Positions 10,052 through 20,184 are shown, counted from the stretch's first letter. The stretch is DNA of 29,798 nt from Pinguiococcus pyrenoidosus (GCA_019677205.1 JAAMXY010000411.1:1-29798), one strand, 5' to 3'. A program made the numbers and translations. The notes: generated by a model from the sequence alone, not told the origin.

Positions 10052-12085
10052 TCAGGCTGGGGGTCCCCTATTCAGCCTCTCGAAGCGTTCTTGCTGCACT
10101 CGCTGGAACTCTGCAGCCGGGTTTCGCTTCAGACGATCCAAACTTGGCAGCGCAAACTGGGGAACAAACCAGATGCCAAACACAGCGGTAAAAGCTTGCA
10201 ACTTCGGGGGCGCCCGGAGCGAGCTGCTGGGTGGCTGCGCGGCCATCGCAGCCGGTCCGATCTCGCCCAGCGCGAAGAGGCCGGAGAGCGGGGTCTTTGG
10301 TAGCCGTCGCTTGAAGATCTCGGTCTCGACGCCGCATCGCTCATAAAACGACGTCGCTCGTCCCCCACATGTGTATAGCAGCGCTCCGAGAGGGACCTTC
10401 GATTGGCTGGCGCAGCATTCCTGTGCTGCCCTAAGAGGAGCATCGCGCGTTCAGGTTGTGTGCAGGCAGGACTCGTGGCACGGCGGGATTACGTCCTACG
10501 GCAGTACTCACTTCAAGCGTGCGTCGATGTCCATTTGCGCATGGGTCGGGTTCAACCCGAAGATGCGGATGTACTGGCCCGCACGGATGTTCAGCCCATA
10601 CCCCAGCTCGACGCCGGACTCTTCTCCCGACGAGTTGTGGGTGATGCGGACGAGCTGGTGCAGCTCGTAGCCATTTGCGTCATCATCGCCGAGGCCGATG
10701 AAGAAGGGTACCGCACCCCCGGTATTCTGGATCACGTCCAGAACCGGGGACAGGATGCTGATTGCCGATGGCTGCGGATCTGGATCTGAGCGCGGACGCC
10801 AAGGGGGAAAGCGGAATCCGATGAGATGCTGCATGGCGATTCGCAACCCGCCTTCGGTTGGCCGAGGAAGTGCTTACCCTTCGCCAGCGGCTGCACGTCG
10901 TAGATCTCGTTTCCCTCGCATCTCGAGACGACGAAGGCATCCGACAGCGGCTCATTTGCGTTGGATACCTGGCAGCGACGAGCGAGGCTTCAGAAAGGCC
11001 GCCACGACGGCCGCCGCCAGGTGGCAAGCCCACCTGCGAATTGAACACCAGATTGCCGGCCATGGCCATGCCTACGAGGCCATCTCCGAAGACGCGCGTC
11101 TGGCCGTTCTGAAGGGTCATGAGGCCGTTTGGCTGCGGCTCCACGAGACCACCGATCAGTTGACTCCCCGGAAACCTCTCGTTCAGCGCTGCCACAAGAC
11201 GACGAGCGGCATCACGTGAGGTGCGTCGTGGATATGTGTGGCCTTGCTTTTCTGCTTCGGACGAGGGAGCGGTACCTTGGGTGAAGGTGTCGACGTTGGC
11301 GCATTCCGCGGATACCTGGAGCACGAAGACCTTCCAGTCCTTCCCCTCCGCCGCGAGGCGATCCATGATGGCTGGTACCGTCCGCGGATCCTGGAGCTCC
11401 GCGCTGGTCGCCTCAATGATGCTAGTGTCAACGTCTGGAAGGGCGGCCAGCGCCAAGGACGAGACGTCCCACGGGCCGGCGTCGGTCTCACGCGCTACGC
11501 CGCGCGAGTCCACGCCCAGCATGCACTTGGCCAGCGAGCCGATCATCTTCATGCCCGGGGGGAAGAGGCCTCCGATGTCCAGTGACGCGGGGAAGGACTG
11601 GTCGAGCGTGAGGAAGCCCACGTTTGGCGTGCTCATCTCATTCTCTTGGATCATGGCCTGGATCGCCGCCTGGCACCAGCTTTGGTCATCAGAGGCCACA
11701 AGCGCAGTTAGCAGACTGGGTCGAGCAAGGCCTTTGGCTCCTGCTCGCAACTCACCTGTGGGGCTTCAGCGGCTCGCGATCCTCGGGAGACGCCACGATG
11801 GGGGGCGATTGGAACACTGTCCAGGTGGGCCGCCTCTGGAGGATATCCACGAACAGATAGAGCGTCCTGCGGGCACGTCGGAGGGAGAACAGCGGAAGCT
11901 TCTTTGAGCTTTCCTGAGAGGCGGGGTGGGCGTCGGAGAGCTCACCTGTTGCTCCGTCCGCATCGATGGAGGCTGAGCAGATCCAGGTAGCTGAGCGTGT
12001 GCAGAAGCACGTGGTCTGGGAAGTTCAGGAGGTACTCATTGGCCAAGAAGTCGCCCTGGCTGCCCGTCGAGACGCCACTCGCCAT
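10052..12085 (-). CDS. F-box / FIST domain protein, FBXO22-like
   Basis: Six exons: 12085-11946, 11866-11756, 11715-11034, 10968-10878, 10785-10512 and 10430-10052; the total is divisible by three (558 aa). Residues 18-55 form an F-box (LLNFPDHVLLHTLSYLDLLS), predicted to dock on Skp1 of an SCF ubiquitin ligase. A FIST_N domain follows at about 85-330 (motifs PNVGFLTLD, SQLIGGLVEP, GLVGMAMAG). FIST_C occupies the remainder, with GAVPFFIGLGDD, then GALLYTCGGRATSFYER and the diagnostic PLSGLFALGEIGP near the C-terminus. F-box plus FIST is the layout of FBXO22, a substrate receptor that binds through FIST. Intron 2 is only 40 nt but is required, because reading through hits a stop immediately after the donor. 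Substrates cannot be predicted. The ATG at 12085 is the first in frame upstream of the F-box. Confidence 0.88.
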
Positions 12086-13748
12086 CTCTGCTGCACGTGC
12101 CGCAGAGGCGCCGCCTCAAGGAGCTTGGATGGAATTAATTGAATGGAACCGCACGGAAGTGAACTCAAGGCGGAAGAGAGGTGAAGCTGGGAAGACAGGG
12201 TTCGGGGACTTAGAGAGGGAGAGGACACGAGAGAGAAGTGTAGGAAAAGGAGGACAGCTTGAGATCCGCGTGCCAGCGAACAGCGAACTCGGTCCTTTCC
12301 TTTGTCCTTTGTCCATGGCTACCTACCTGGGTACCTTGGTAGGTAGCCAACATCATCATACTCGAGTATCAAAATCTGGATACCAAGGTACATGGGGACT
12401 GGAAGCGGTAGTACAGCAGTATGCCCCGCTTGAGGCCACTTCCGGAGCGGTCCGGGGTTGGAGGAACGTTCCGGAGGGGCGAAAATACTGCGGTGGGGGA
12501 CTAGCGCAGGTGGGGGACCTCGGGTGGGGGACCACAGAAGCAGGCAATTTCATTCTTGGTTTCGAATTGGTGCCGAGAAATCAACCGAATGATGTTATTT
12601 ACCCGTATCATGCGTAGTCGCTTTGCGGCCTATTTGTGCATCTGTTATGCAATCGATACCGCACGTGAAACGGTTGTTGCGATCATTGGAGCACTCAGAT
12701 CCGCGCTCGACAACTCTATCAGCGCCGATTGGACTGACATATGCACTTCGCTTCACCCTCTTTCAAAAACAATTAATTGGTTGGTTTATAACAGACACAA
12801 ATAACAAGATTTTGAGATATTTAAAGTAGCCTCAGGAGACTCCCTGGAAGAGTTTGAATCCAGAGATTGGGGAAAGAATACGACCACCGATGGGTTCTGG
12901 TGCGTCGCCGTCGACGACTCCGGTTCTTGCAGCGGCTTGGGCGCGTTTGGGACCCTCTCACCTGCGCGCTGTACACTCTCCAGGACGTCAGACACCTCCA
13001 CCGCACGAGCGCTTCCACACGCTCACTGCGGATTGCTGCTTTTGGCGGTTTGGGGAGTGGCGTTGGCCGGGAAAATTGCGCGCGCTCTTCGCCCTTGTCC
13101 TTTCTGTCCCTCTGTCCAGATCGGTCCTCTTCGGAACTCGGCGCGAGAAGCGCGTGGGACGCGCACAAACCTCCCACGCTTCACGCGATAAGAAGGGCGG
13201 CGCAGAGCAGCGCTCCGCACTGCGTCGGAACAGAGCGCAAGCGCGCCCGACGCCGCGAATCTTGTGGAGATTGGATTACAACTGAGAATTACCAGCCCCG
13301 CGCGCCTTTCAGGTCAGTCCTCCAGCACCGGGAGTAGCGGGATTGACAGCCAGCGCAGCCCAGAGGCCGTGGCCCAATTGTGTCAGCATATGGCGTAAAG
13401 AGCCGCCCGTAGAAGCGCTAGCAATCCGCGAGGAAACCCTGCGTCATCCGCCCGTTCAAACAGCACGTGCAACATTGGTTCTGACCGCCTTTGCTCATCC
13501 GCAGACGTGGCCGCGTTGAGCTTCGGTCGCACGGCGTGGACACAGTCACTTGCGCCACGGGACGCGGAGCAGACGGAACGCCGTACAGCGATCTGCGCAG
13601 AGCGGAACGTCGTCGGCACGTTTCGCGAATCTGCACGCAGCCTGCAGCCTGCGGCCTGCAGACGATAGACAAGTAAACAGAGAGCGCGGACTGCACAAGT
13701 CGGCGGCCACCTTCCGAGAGAAACAGAGCGCTTCGGCCTTCGCCAAGC
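12086..13748. other. Divergent intergenic region between the F-box/FIST and zinc-finger-like genes
   Basis: 1.66 kb between two divergent start codons. It includes a strong hairpin (12316-12349), three ggtgggggac copies between about 12490 and 12535, a perfect 10-bp palindrome ggaacgttcc at 12463-12472 that matches a minimal heat-shock-element pair, and an AT-rich patch at about 12560-12840. ORFs here are short, overlapping and unrecognised. No RNA gene was found. Confidence 0.5.
12316..12349. repeat. Inverted repeat / hairpin with 12-bp perfect arms
   Basis: The left arm tggctacctacc (12316-12327) is exactly complementary to ggtaggtagcca (12338-12349). The 10-nt spacer contains the palindrome ggtacc, so the hairpin could extend almost to its tip. 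It lies 231 bp upstream of the F-box/FIST start codon. Confidence 0.85.
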
Positions 13749-14939
13749 ATGTCAGCACCATTCCATGGATTGATGCGAAGCGAGAGCGGCGTGTCGGACA
13801 TGTTCACGGGATATGAAGAAGACGACCCCAATGACCTGCTCAACATGGACTTGCCGTCGCCGTCGTCCAGGAGAAGCAGCAAGAGCGGCGTCAAGGGGAG
13901 CAGCGGCGTGGCACACTTTGGTGGCAAGGTGGACTTCTTCGGCCACGGCACAAGGGAGGGCATTTGCCAGCCCACGTCCAATCCGCCGCCGCCACCCGGC
14001 GTGAAGAAGAAGCCCCGGGCGGATTGGAGCTCCTACAGGAACGAGAACGGATACTTCGTGTGTCCCTTCAGCCCGACGCGGACGTTCCACAACACGTCGA
14101 ACCTGTCCAAGCACTGCGACAAGAAACACAAGGGATTCCGGCCCCCTCCGCGACAGCGCCAGGACACAAAGCGCAGACGGCGGCGATCCTCCAGCTCCAC
14201 CGCCACCACGGCCACGACGAGCACGGCCGCAACCTCGACTGCGGACTCCGCGGCGGAAAGTGTCGGAGATCCGGTCAAGGAGGAAATGGTGGAGGAGAAG
14301 GACTCCGACGTGGGGGACAGCACGTCGGACGTGGACATGATGCTCCCAGCCGACGGACGGTCGCACTTCCCTCTTGACGCGAGTCCGGGAGACAGTCCCT
14401 TTGCGCTGCCCCCCGCACACTCAGCAGGCGTGGGCATGAACCCGTCCTCTGCGGTGTTCCACAGTGGCGGGAGCATCAACTCGCAGATTTTTCACAGTGG
14501 CAGCAGCCACTCGAGCCACAACTTCGGGAGCAACCTCGCCGTGATGCCGCCGCCCAGCTGGAAGACCTACTCGGGACCGGGACTGCAGAAGTCAAACTCT
14601 AATGGCCTCCAGAAGGCGAACTCAAATCGGTCCACGGGCAGCTACGGGTTCTGCGATTCCAACAGCACGGAGAAGTGGATGATGGAGCTGGACGATCCCG
14701 AAGCTTTTGTTGATGAGGTGAGGGCCGTTACCGACTCCCCCACGGCGCACGCGATTGCGCCGCCTCTGGGCGACCTTCGTCGCGGAGGAAGCTTTCACCG
14801 TCGTGGCAGACATGGCCACGGCAGCGGCAACAGTGAAAGCTTCATGATGATGTTGTCGGGAGGGTGCAGTCGCAACCAGGAGGGCTTGAATGCTGGCAAG
14901 CCCACCAATCGGCCTGTATTTTACTCGTTCAAGCGGTGA
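13749..14939 (+). CDS. Ser-rich, nuclear-looking protein with degenerate C2H2-type finger
   Basis: Single exon, 396 aa, ATG at 13749. Residues about 100-128 (FVCPFSPTRTFHNTSNLS then KHCDKKHKG) have C2H2-finger spacing for the hydrophobic core (F-x5-L-x2-H-x4-H) and the first Cys. The residue aligned with the second Cys is Pro, so zinc binding would be incomplete unless another ligand substitutes. A strongly basic stretch follows (DTKRRRRRS), a good nuclear localisation signal. The rest is low complexity: Ala/Thr/Ser tracts, an acidic region (VEEKDSDVGD), duplicated FHSG and QKxNSN motifs, and a Gly/His/Arg stretch. This resembles a transcription-factor-like protein. It is head to head with the F-box/FIST gene and tail to tail with the lipase. 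No family is recognised, and an intron beginning at the GTGAGG near 14718 cannot be excluded. Confidence 0.7.
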   Translation: MSAPFHGLMRSESGVSDMFTGYEEDDPNDLLNMDLPSPSSRRSSKSGVKGSSGVAHFGGKVDFFGHGTREGICQPTSNPPPPPGVKKKPRADWSSYRNENGYFVCPFSPTRTFHNTSNLSKHCDKKHKGFRPPPRQRQDTKRRRRRSSSSTATTATTSTAATSTADSAAESVGDPVKEEMVEEKDSDVGDSTSDVDMMLPADGRSHFPLDASPGDSPFALPPAHSAGVGMNPSSAVFHSGGSINSQIFHSGSSHSSHNFGSNLAVMPPPSWKTYSGPGLQKSNSNGLQKANSNRSTGSYGFCDSNSTEKWMMELDDPEAFVDEVRAVTDSPTAHAIAPPLGDLRRGGSFHRRGRHGHGSGNSESFMMMLSGGCSRNQEGLNAGKPTNRPVFYSFKR

Positions 14940-15071
14940 TACACGGATGTATGAATTTTGCGCCGAAACCAACATGTGCAGCCAAGTTCGTATTCAGATT
15001 CTAGGACTGACGAAAAAGAGCTTCTGGAATGTCTTCTTTGATACATCAGCGCATGTCGTGGCATGCCCTGG

Positions 15072-15106
15072 CCTCGTCTCGCCTCGCCTCGTCTTGTCTC
15101 GTCTCG
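15072..15106. repeat. Pentanucleotide tandem repeat
   Basis: Seven 5-bp units of cctcg, tctcg or tcttg lie within the short convergent spacer (14940-15126) between the zinc-finger-like gene and the lipase. Nothing else is seen in that spacer. Confidence 0.8.
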
Positions 15107-15126
15107 TCTAATCTGGTTTGGTCTCG

Positions 15127-18100
15127 TCAGCACATTCCCCAGTGCTGTCCAACTGCCTCCAACTCGCGCACCACTCGGTCTGGAAAGTGATCGATGCCCA
15201 TAGACGGAGAGACGTTCAGCCTGTTGAAGTCACCCCGGCTGGCATAGACCGGCGTGTACGCGCGGTGATTGGAGAGAGTCACTCCACAGCATTGTACATT
15301 CGGCGAGTCCTGCGACAGAAGACGGTTGTGTGTGAGAGCGTGAGAGAGAGAGAGAGAGAGGGAGGGAGAGGGGAAGCTGCGCACCTTGGTCTTCACCAGA
15401 TGGACAATCCGGCCTGGAATGGCCATCGGGCCTGCCGTGAGGAAGGATGCAATGCTTGTGTGCCCTAGAGCGTGTGGAGCGGCGCGAAAAGGCGCTGCTC
15501 GAGCACCGGGATACTCCATGTCCTGCAGGACGTCCGCGTCCCTCGTGTCCAGACTCCTTCCCGCACCGAGACCGTCGCGAAGCCGGTCCTCTCCTTCTCG
15601 ACGCAAGAACTCGCGGTAGACGTTCAGCTGCAGGAGGAACTCCGACTCCGGGGCGTGCCCTGGCGGGTAGAGCATCTCATCGACCTGCAAGAGCCTGTCA
15701 GTGCGGCGGACACGACACTTCCTTTGGGGACTGGACTCACCTGCTGGACGGCACCCTTGCTGGAACTCAGGATACTCCTCAAGATGTGCGCCTTGGTGAC
15801 CTTCGCACGGCTAATCACGTCGAGCACCTCGTTGCGTAGTTGAGTCAATGTGGCCGGGCTGAGGCGCGGCACCAGATCGGAAGCCAGTACGAAGCTGCGA
15901 CAACCATGCAGCAGGAAGATCAGTCCCATTCCGTCCGCCGGATGTCATCCGCACATGGTCACCGCGAGACGGTACCTCAGGCAGTAATCTTCCATTTCCT
16001 CTGCCAGGCGTAAGCTGAGCAGCGCCCCAGGGGGCGAGTAGCAAAGAATTCTAAGACTGGCGTACTGCTGCTTCAGCATCAGGCCAAGTAGCGCAGCGGC
16101 CCCAGCGCCGAGGCTGTGGCCAACAATCGTCAGGCCCCAGCCCCGGTTCGTCGACAGAGCGGCATCGAGCAGACCATGCCTCGCGAGATCCTGTCACCAG
16201 CGGGGTTGTGTCAGCGAAAGGATTGCGAGGCGCAGGAATTCAAGCCTCGCGCATACCTTCCTGATCCAGTCGGCCACCGATACGATTCCGGTGTGCGCGT
16301 AGGCCTGCCTCCCATCGAAGCCACATTCAACCCCGAGATCCTCCAGGGAGCACGGTTCCGCGGCAATGTCAATGAGGAGATCTTCGAGACTCAGAGTCCC
16401 CCGAATGCAGAGCACGACTTGCTGCTTCTCCTCGTCCTTGACGATGGCGTAGGGGCTCTGGCCCACCGTGTCGTTGCGGAAGGACGCGTAGATCAGGGAC
16501 TCCGAACGGATCCGAGCCATGGACAGGAACGCCCCCGTGTGCGCTCGCATCCAGTTGTCGCCGTCCACGCGCCCGATCCGGCGGTGTCCAGTGAGCAGGG
16601 GCATCTCTGGATTCCCTTCGGCACTCCGATCAAGTAGTGCGTTGTCGGTGGCGCCGTGCAACCCCATCTCCAGGTCCCGATGGGCAGGTGCCGCCTGCGG
16701 ATCCCGACGCGCTTGGCCGGGGCAGTTCTCGGGTGGTAGACCACAGCACTCATTGAGAATCTTCAACCACCCTGACAGAGGATTCGAGTAGACCAGCAGC
16801 ATCCACGAGTACGGGGCGAGAAGGAAGCGCGAATTGTGAATAAGATCACGCAGATCGCCTACGGCAGCGTCGTTTCCCCTGCGAAGCAGCCGCTTCCCTG
16901 GAAAGCGACGCATCATGGAAAGCGACAAATGGGCAAAGGAGCATATCAGGAAAGCGACATGTCAGAAAAGCGACATATAAGAAAAGCGACATGTCAGAGA
17001 AGCGACATAGCAGAAAAGCGACATAGCAGAAAAGTGATATATCAGAGAAGCACCGCGCGAAAAGGGGCAGGGCAGCGGAGAAAGGACCTGGCACCGGAGC
17101 AAATCGTACCTCGCACTCGGGAAGCTCGATTGTGTGTCGTGAGGAGGTCTTCCTCTATTGCGTATCCCTGCATCGTAGCAGTCGATCTACTGGCTCTTGC
17201 GGCAGCCACTTGCAGGCCGCCTTCTTCCATGGACTCTTCTGTGCCGGCCATGTCCAACTCAGCCCCGCGAAGGGCACCGTGTTCCTCCACGTCTCTCTCC
17301 TCCAGGGCGCGGTGCTCGTAGCGAAGTAGTATCAGGCCGGCCATGACGTCGCTAGGCGTCAGATCAAGACCCGGGTCCATGGTCGTGTTGGAGAACAAGG
17401 TAGCGAGCAGCCTGCCTGCCATGCGAAAGTCCCCTTCTCGCCCACCGCCGAACAGGTTGCAAGTCACGCAAGAGGTGATTCGAAGACACGATCGACACCG
17501 TTCCTCCATCTCCTGCTCGAGCATGTTCGTGCTTCCGAGCTCCAGGGACCGAAGACTCGGCTTCTGGCGAAGGACCAAAGCTAGCGCCACAAAGATTGCG
17601 AAATCCACGAGCTGCGTCGCGATGGCGATCAAGAACAGGATCCTTGGCTGTACCCGGCAGGGTGGGAAAGGTGAGAAACAACGCTCTCAGTTCGCGCGAA
17701 CCGGTGCGACGTCGCGTGGTTCTCCTCACCTCCACTCCATTCTCCGACCGGCTTATGGCCTCTTCCACCTCTTTGGCGCACACAGGCGCTTGACCCACGG
17801 CGAGCACGAGGCCGAAAATCGCGAGAAGCAGCTGCGCCGCCGACAGAAGAGCGAGCGACACGAAGGCCTTCCCCACGAAGGCTCGCTTCTGCGGCTGCAC
17901 AAGAGTGCCCCGAAGAGACACGCGAAGGGCGGCGATCTGGAGCAGCAGAGCGCCCACGTATACCGCCAGAGACAACCAGAGGTACAGCCAAAACAACCAG
18001 ATGTCCCTGCAGTCGCCCACACTTCTGATCAGACCACGCAGTACCCACACCAGCGCGATGATCCAGAGGGCGCGGAGAAGCACCGCCAGACCCAGGCCAG

Positions 18101-18158
18101 GGGCCACGTCGTCAGAAGACACCAGATAGCGGCGTCCGGCCACAATCAATGGCGCCAT
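15127..18158 (-). CDS. sn1-specific diacylglycerol lipase (DAGL alpha/beta-like)
   Basis: Seven exons: 18158-17730, 17647-17110, 16897-16257, 16190-15976, 15894-15741, 15684-15385 and 15309-15127 (819 aa). The ATG at 18158 gives MAPLIVAGRRYLVSSDDVAPG, matching the GRRW-x-ASDD opening of animal DAGLs. Four hydrophobic helices follow (about 28-48, 57-82, 104-130, 146-170), the family's membrane anchor. The class 3 lipase domain includes NSRFLLAPYSW, VVLCIRGTLSLEDLL and the nucleophile elbow GHSLGAG with Ser562. The expected triad partners are Asp614 (LASDLVPRL) and His800 (GIDHFPD). The product would hydrolyse diacylglycerol at sn-1 to 2-monoacylglycerol at a membrane. Animal DAGL-alpha's long cytosolic tail is absent, so length and layout are closer to DAGL-beta. 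Intron 2 (212 nt) carries a 16-bp minisatellite, and intron 6 has a CT-repeat pyrimidine tract. Confidence 0.93.
15342..15361. repeat. GA/CT dinucleotide repeat in lipase intron 6
   Basis: About ten ga units, read as (ct)n on the coding strand, form part of the polypyrimidine tract of the last lipase intron (15310-15384). Confidence 0.9.
16949..17060. repeat. 16-bp minisatellite inside lipase intron 2
   Basis: Seven consecutive 16-bp units have the consensus gaaaagcgacatgtca and start at 16949, 16965, 16981, 16997, 17013, 17029 and 17045, the last decayed. Diverged relatives (ggaaagcgac) continue down to the splice acceptor at 16898. On the coding strand each unit reads tgacatgtcgcttttc, a pyrimidine run followed by ctgac at the junction. 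Confidence 0.93.
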
Positions 18159-18609
18159 TGTGAAGCCCCACTCAGCTTTGAACGCTCGACGCGCGTTCCC
18201 CGGCTTGGCGGTCTCTGGGGCGAGTCGGCAGGAACACCAGCTCAAGCTCTCTCGCGTGAGGTCTGTGCGCTTCGGGAGCGCATGTGGACAGATCAAGACA
18301 ACGCTTCACAACTGCGGCGTCTTCTCGGCCACGGCCGCTGAGCTTCCCAGAATGCCAAATATACCAAATGAACGGGTAGATAGTATATATACCAAATGTA
18401 TGGGTAGATAGTACTGCGTTTAACTTTATCTCACATTGATCGGCTTTCTACTCTTCGATATCCTTTCGAAGAGCGAGGTACGAGAAGGATGGAATATTCA
18501 AAAGTATAAACTTTTAAAATTTACCGCATTATCTGGTCATGTGATAGCAGATTGGACGAAGTTGAAGAATTAAAGAATTTGAAAAGAGTCCTGAGCGCGA
18601 CCTGCATGC
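18159..18609. other. Intergenic, AT-rich; upstream region of the lipase gene
   Basis: About 450 bp between the lipase start and the pseudouridine synthase stop. From 18350 it becomes AT-rich and includes a 28-bp-period duplication (18361-18413). The frame open upstream of the lipase ATG lacks a conserved extension. No RNA gene was recognised. Confidence 0.5.
18361..18413. repeat. 25-bp direct duplication
   Basis: Copies at 18361-18385 and 18389-18413 share ataccaaatg at the left and gggtagatagta at the right, with two differences between copies. Confidence 0.85.
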
Positions 18610-20184
18610 TCACTTTGCGTCGTGGAGATCTGGCTGTCCCATCTTGCCTTGCTTGAGCATCTTTTGAAAGAAGGCCTTGTCACGGGTCCGCGCGGCTCCC
18701 TCCTCGCCGTCTTCCTCGCATTCCTGTCCCTTTCGGGAGAGTTCCAGCTTCTCCTCATATTCATTCCTGCGCTTTTCGCCGAGAAGTCTGATCTTCTCTT
18801 CGTAGGCAGGCCCCGCCTCCCTTTCGAGCAGCGGGGTATGCCGGCAACTCAGCAGACTCAGGTGCCCGGCATGATCGATCTGAACGTTCTCGGCATGCAA
18901 CAGGAGAAGGACAGTGGACCAGTCCAGAGCGGGCGCACCTTCCCCGTCTACCGCCGCGAGGAGGCGTTCCTTCAGGCGCTGACCCGCCCTGTCGGGAAGC
19001 CCTTTCCTGATGGCAAAGTCCACCGCTTCGTTGAGCCATGCCTTCACATGCTCCACCCGGAGCTTCGCCCCGGCCAGAGCGCGCAGCTGATCAGCAGCTT
19101 TCGAGGCCTCCACGGCGTGGATCTCGTAGCGCCTGGTGAGGTGAGCTTGGAGGTGAGCCAAGTTCCGGGCCTCAAAGTCGAAGTCCAGTCGATGGCCATA
19201 GCCGCAGTCATGCAGCACAAGCCCCGTATCCTCTGCCATCGGGTAGTGCGGCTTCTTTGGACGGAGCTCCACGTCGAGCAGCTCGCTGACAATGTGGGGC
19301 TGCTCCACGCCCCTCCCCACGTAGGTTAGAACCTGCATGATGCACCGCACCATGTGCCACAGAAAGGCGTTGCCCTCCACCTCGAAGACCGCCATCCTGG
19401 GCGCAGAATTCCCTGGCGCTAGGGCCTCCGCGTGGCCCACCAGTCGCACTGCCGCTCTGTACACGCGCCTGCGAAAGTTCCTGACGTTCACCACGTCCAT
19501 CTTGCAGAAGTTGCGGAAGTCGTGGGAGCCGATCAGCAGCCTCGCGGCCTCATCCATCGCGCTTAGATCCAGTCCGCGGGCGGAGAAAAAGTAGCGATAG
19601 CTCCTGCTCTCCGCGCTGAACCTCGCGGAAAAGTCTTCGGTGACCGGCGCCCACGCAAGCACGCGGATCGCCTCGGGCAGCACGCGATTCAGGAGGCCGC
19701 AGTAGTCGATTTCCCGCTTCTCCTGCGTCCGCTCCCCCACTTCATTCACTTCGACGATTGCATCGCTTGGATGCAAGGGCATCGCTTCCGGTTTCGTGCC
19801 GGGTCGAAACGCAGAGCGCGCCTGCAGCGCGACCACTTGCCCAAACGCAGAAACCCCTTTGTCGGTCCGGCCCGCGCGGCTGAATTTGGCACCCGAGCGC
19901 CCAGCGATCAGCTTCACTTTCTCCAGAGCTTCGAACAGGTGCTTCTCCACCGAGTTGTCGCCCTCTCCACCTCCTTGTGTCGCCAGACCAGTGAAAGAGC
20001 GGCCGTCGTACGCCAATTTCAACGCGATGTGGCGGTTCGCGAAGCGCGAGAAATTGAATTCACGACCCCTCTTCTTCGAGACTTTCGCCATCTGCTTCAA
20101 CTTCTTGTAAAAGGATCGAACTGAAATGGAGTGGCGATGAATGCTGCGCATCGGCCTTGTGCGCACTCTTCCTGCAGCCAACAT
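18610..20184 (-). CDS. tRNA pseudouridine synthase, PUS3/Deg1 type
   Basis: Single exon, 524 aa, ATG at 20184. The TruA-family core begins at about residue 50 with HIALKLAYDGRSFTGLATQ. The catalytic motif is SRAGRTDKGVSAFGQVVAL with the nucleophile Asp108. The second half has SYRYFFSARGLDLSAM, HDFRNFCKMDVVNVRNF and FLWHMVRCIMQVL, all typical of the eukaryotic Deg1/PUS3 branch, which makes pseudouridine at positions 38 and 39 of the tRNA anticodon arm. The first 30 residues are rich in Arg and Ser without acidic residues (MLAAGRVRTRPMRSIHRHSI), like a mitochondrial presequence. A second Met at residue 32 starts a basic MAKVSKKRG, so two start sites could give mitochondrial and nuclear/cytosolic forms. 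The last 100 residues are charged and helical. It is one of the few intronless genes here. Confidence 0.92.
   Translation of the reverse strand: MLAAGRVRTRPMRSIHRHSISVRSFYKKLKQMAKVSKKRGREFNFSRFANRHIALKLAYDGRSFTGLATQGGGEGDNSVEKHLFEALEKVKLIAGRSGAKFSRAGRTDKGVSAFGQVVALQARSAFRPGTKPEAMPLHPSDAIVEVNEVGERTQEKREIDYCGLLNRVLPEAIRVLAWAPVTEDFSARFSAESRSYRYFFSARGLDLSAMDEAARLLIGSHDFRNFCKMDVVNVRNFRRRVYRAAVRLVGHAEALAPGNSAPRMAVFEVEGNAFLWHMVRCIMQVLTYVGRGVEQPHIVSELLDVELRPKKPHYPMAEDTGLVLHDCGYGHRLDFDFEARNLAHLQAHLTRRYEIHAVEASKAADQLRALAGAKLRVEHVKAWLNEAVDFAIRKGLPDRAGQRLKERLLAAVDGEGAPALDWSTVLLLLHAENVQIDHAGHLSLLSCRHTPLLEREAGPAYEEKIRLLGEKRRNEYEEKLELSRKGQECEEDGEEGAARTRDKAFFQKMLKQGKMGQPDLHDAK

Noticed and set aside
16920-17060. 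CRISPR array, because of regularly spaced repeats
   Set aside because: Units are directly adjacent with no unique spacers, and the array lies inside a eukaryotic intron, so it is a minisatellite.
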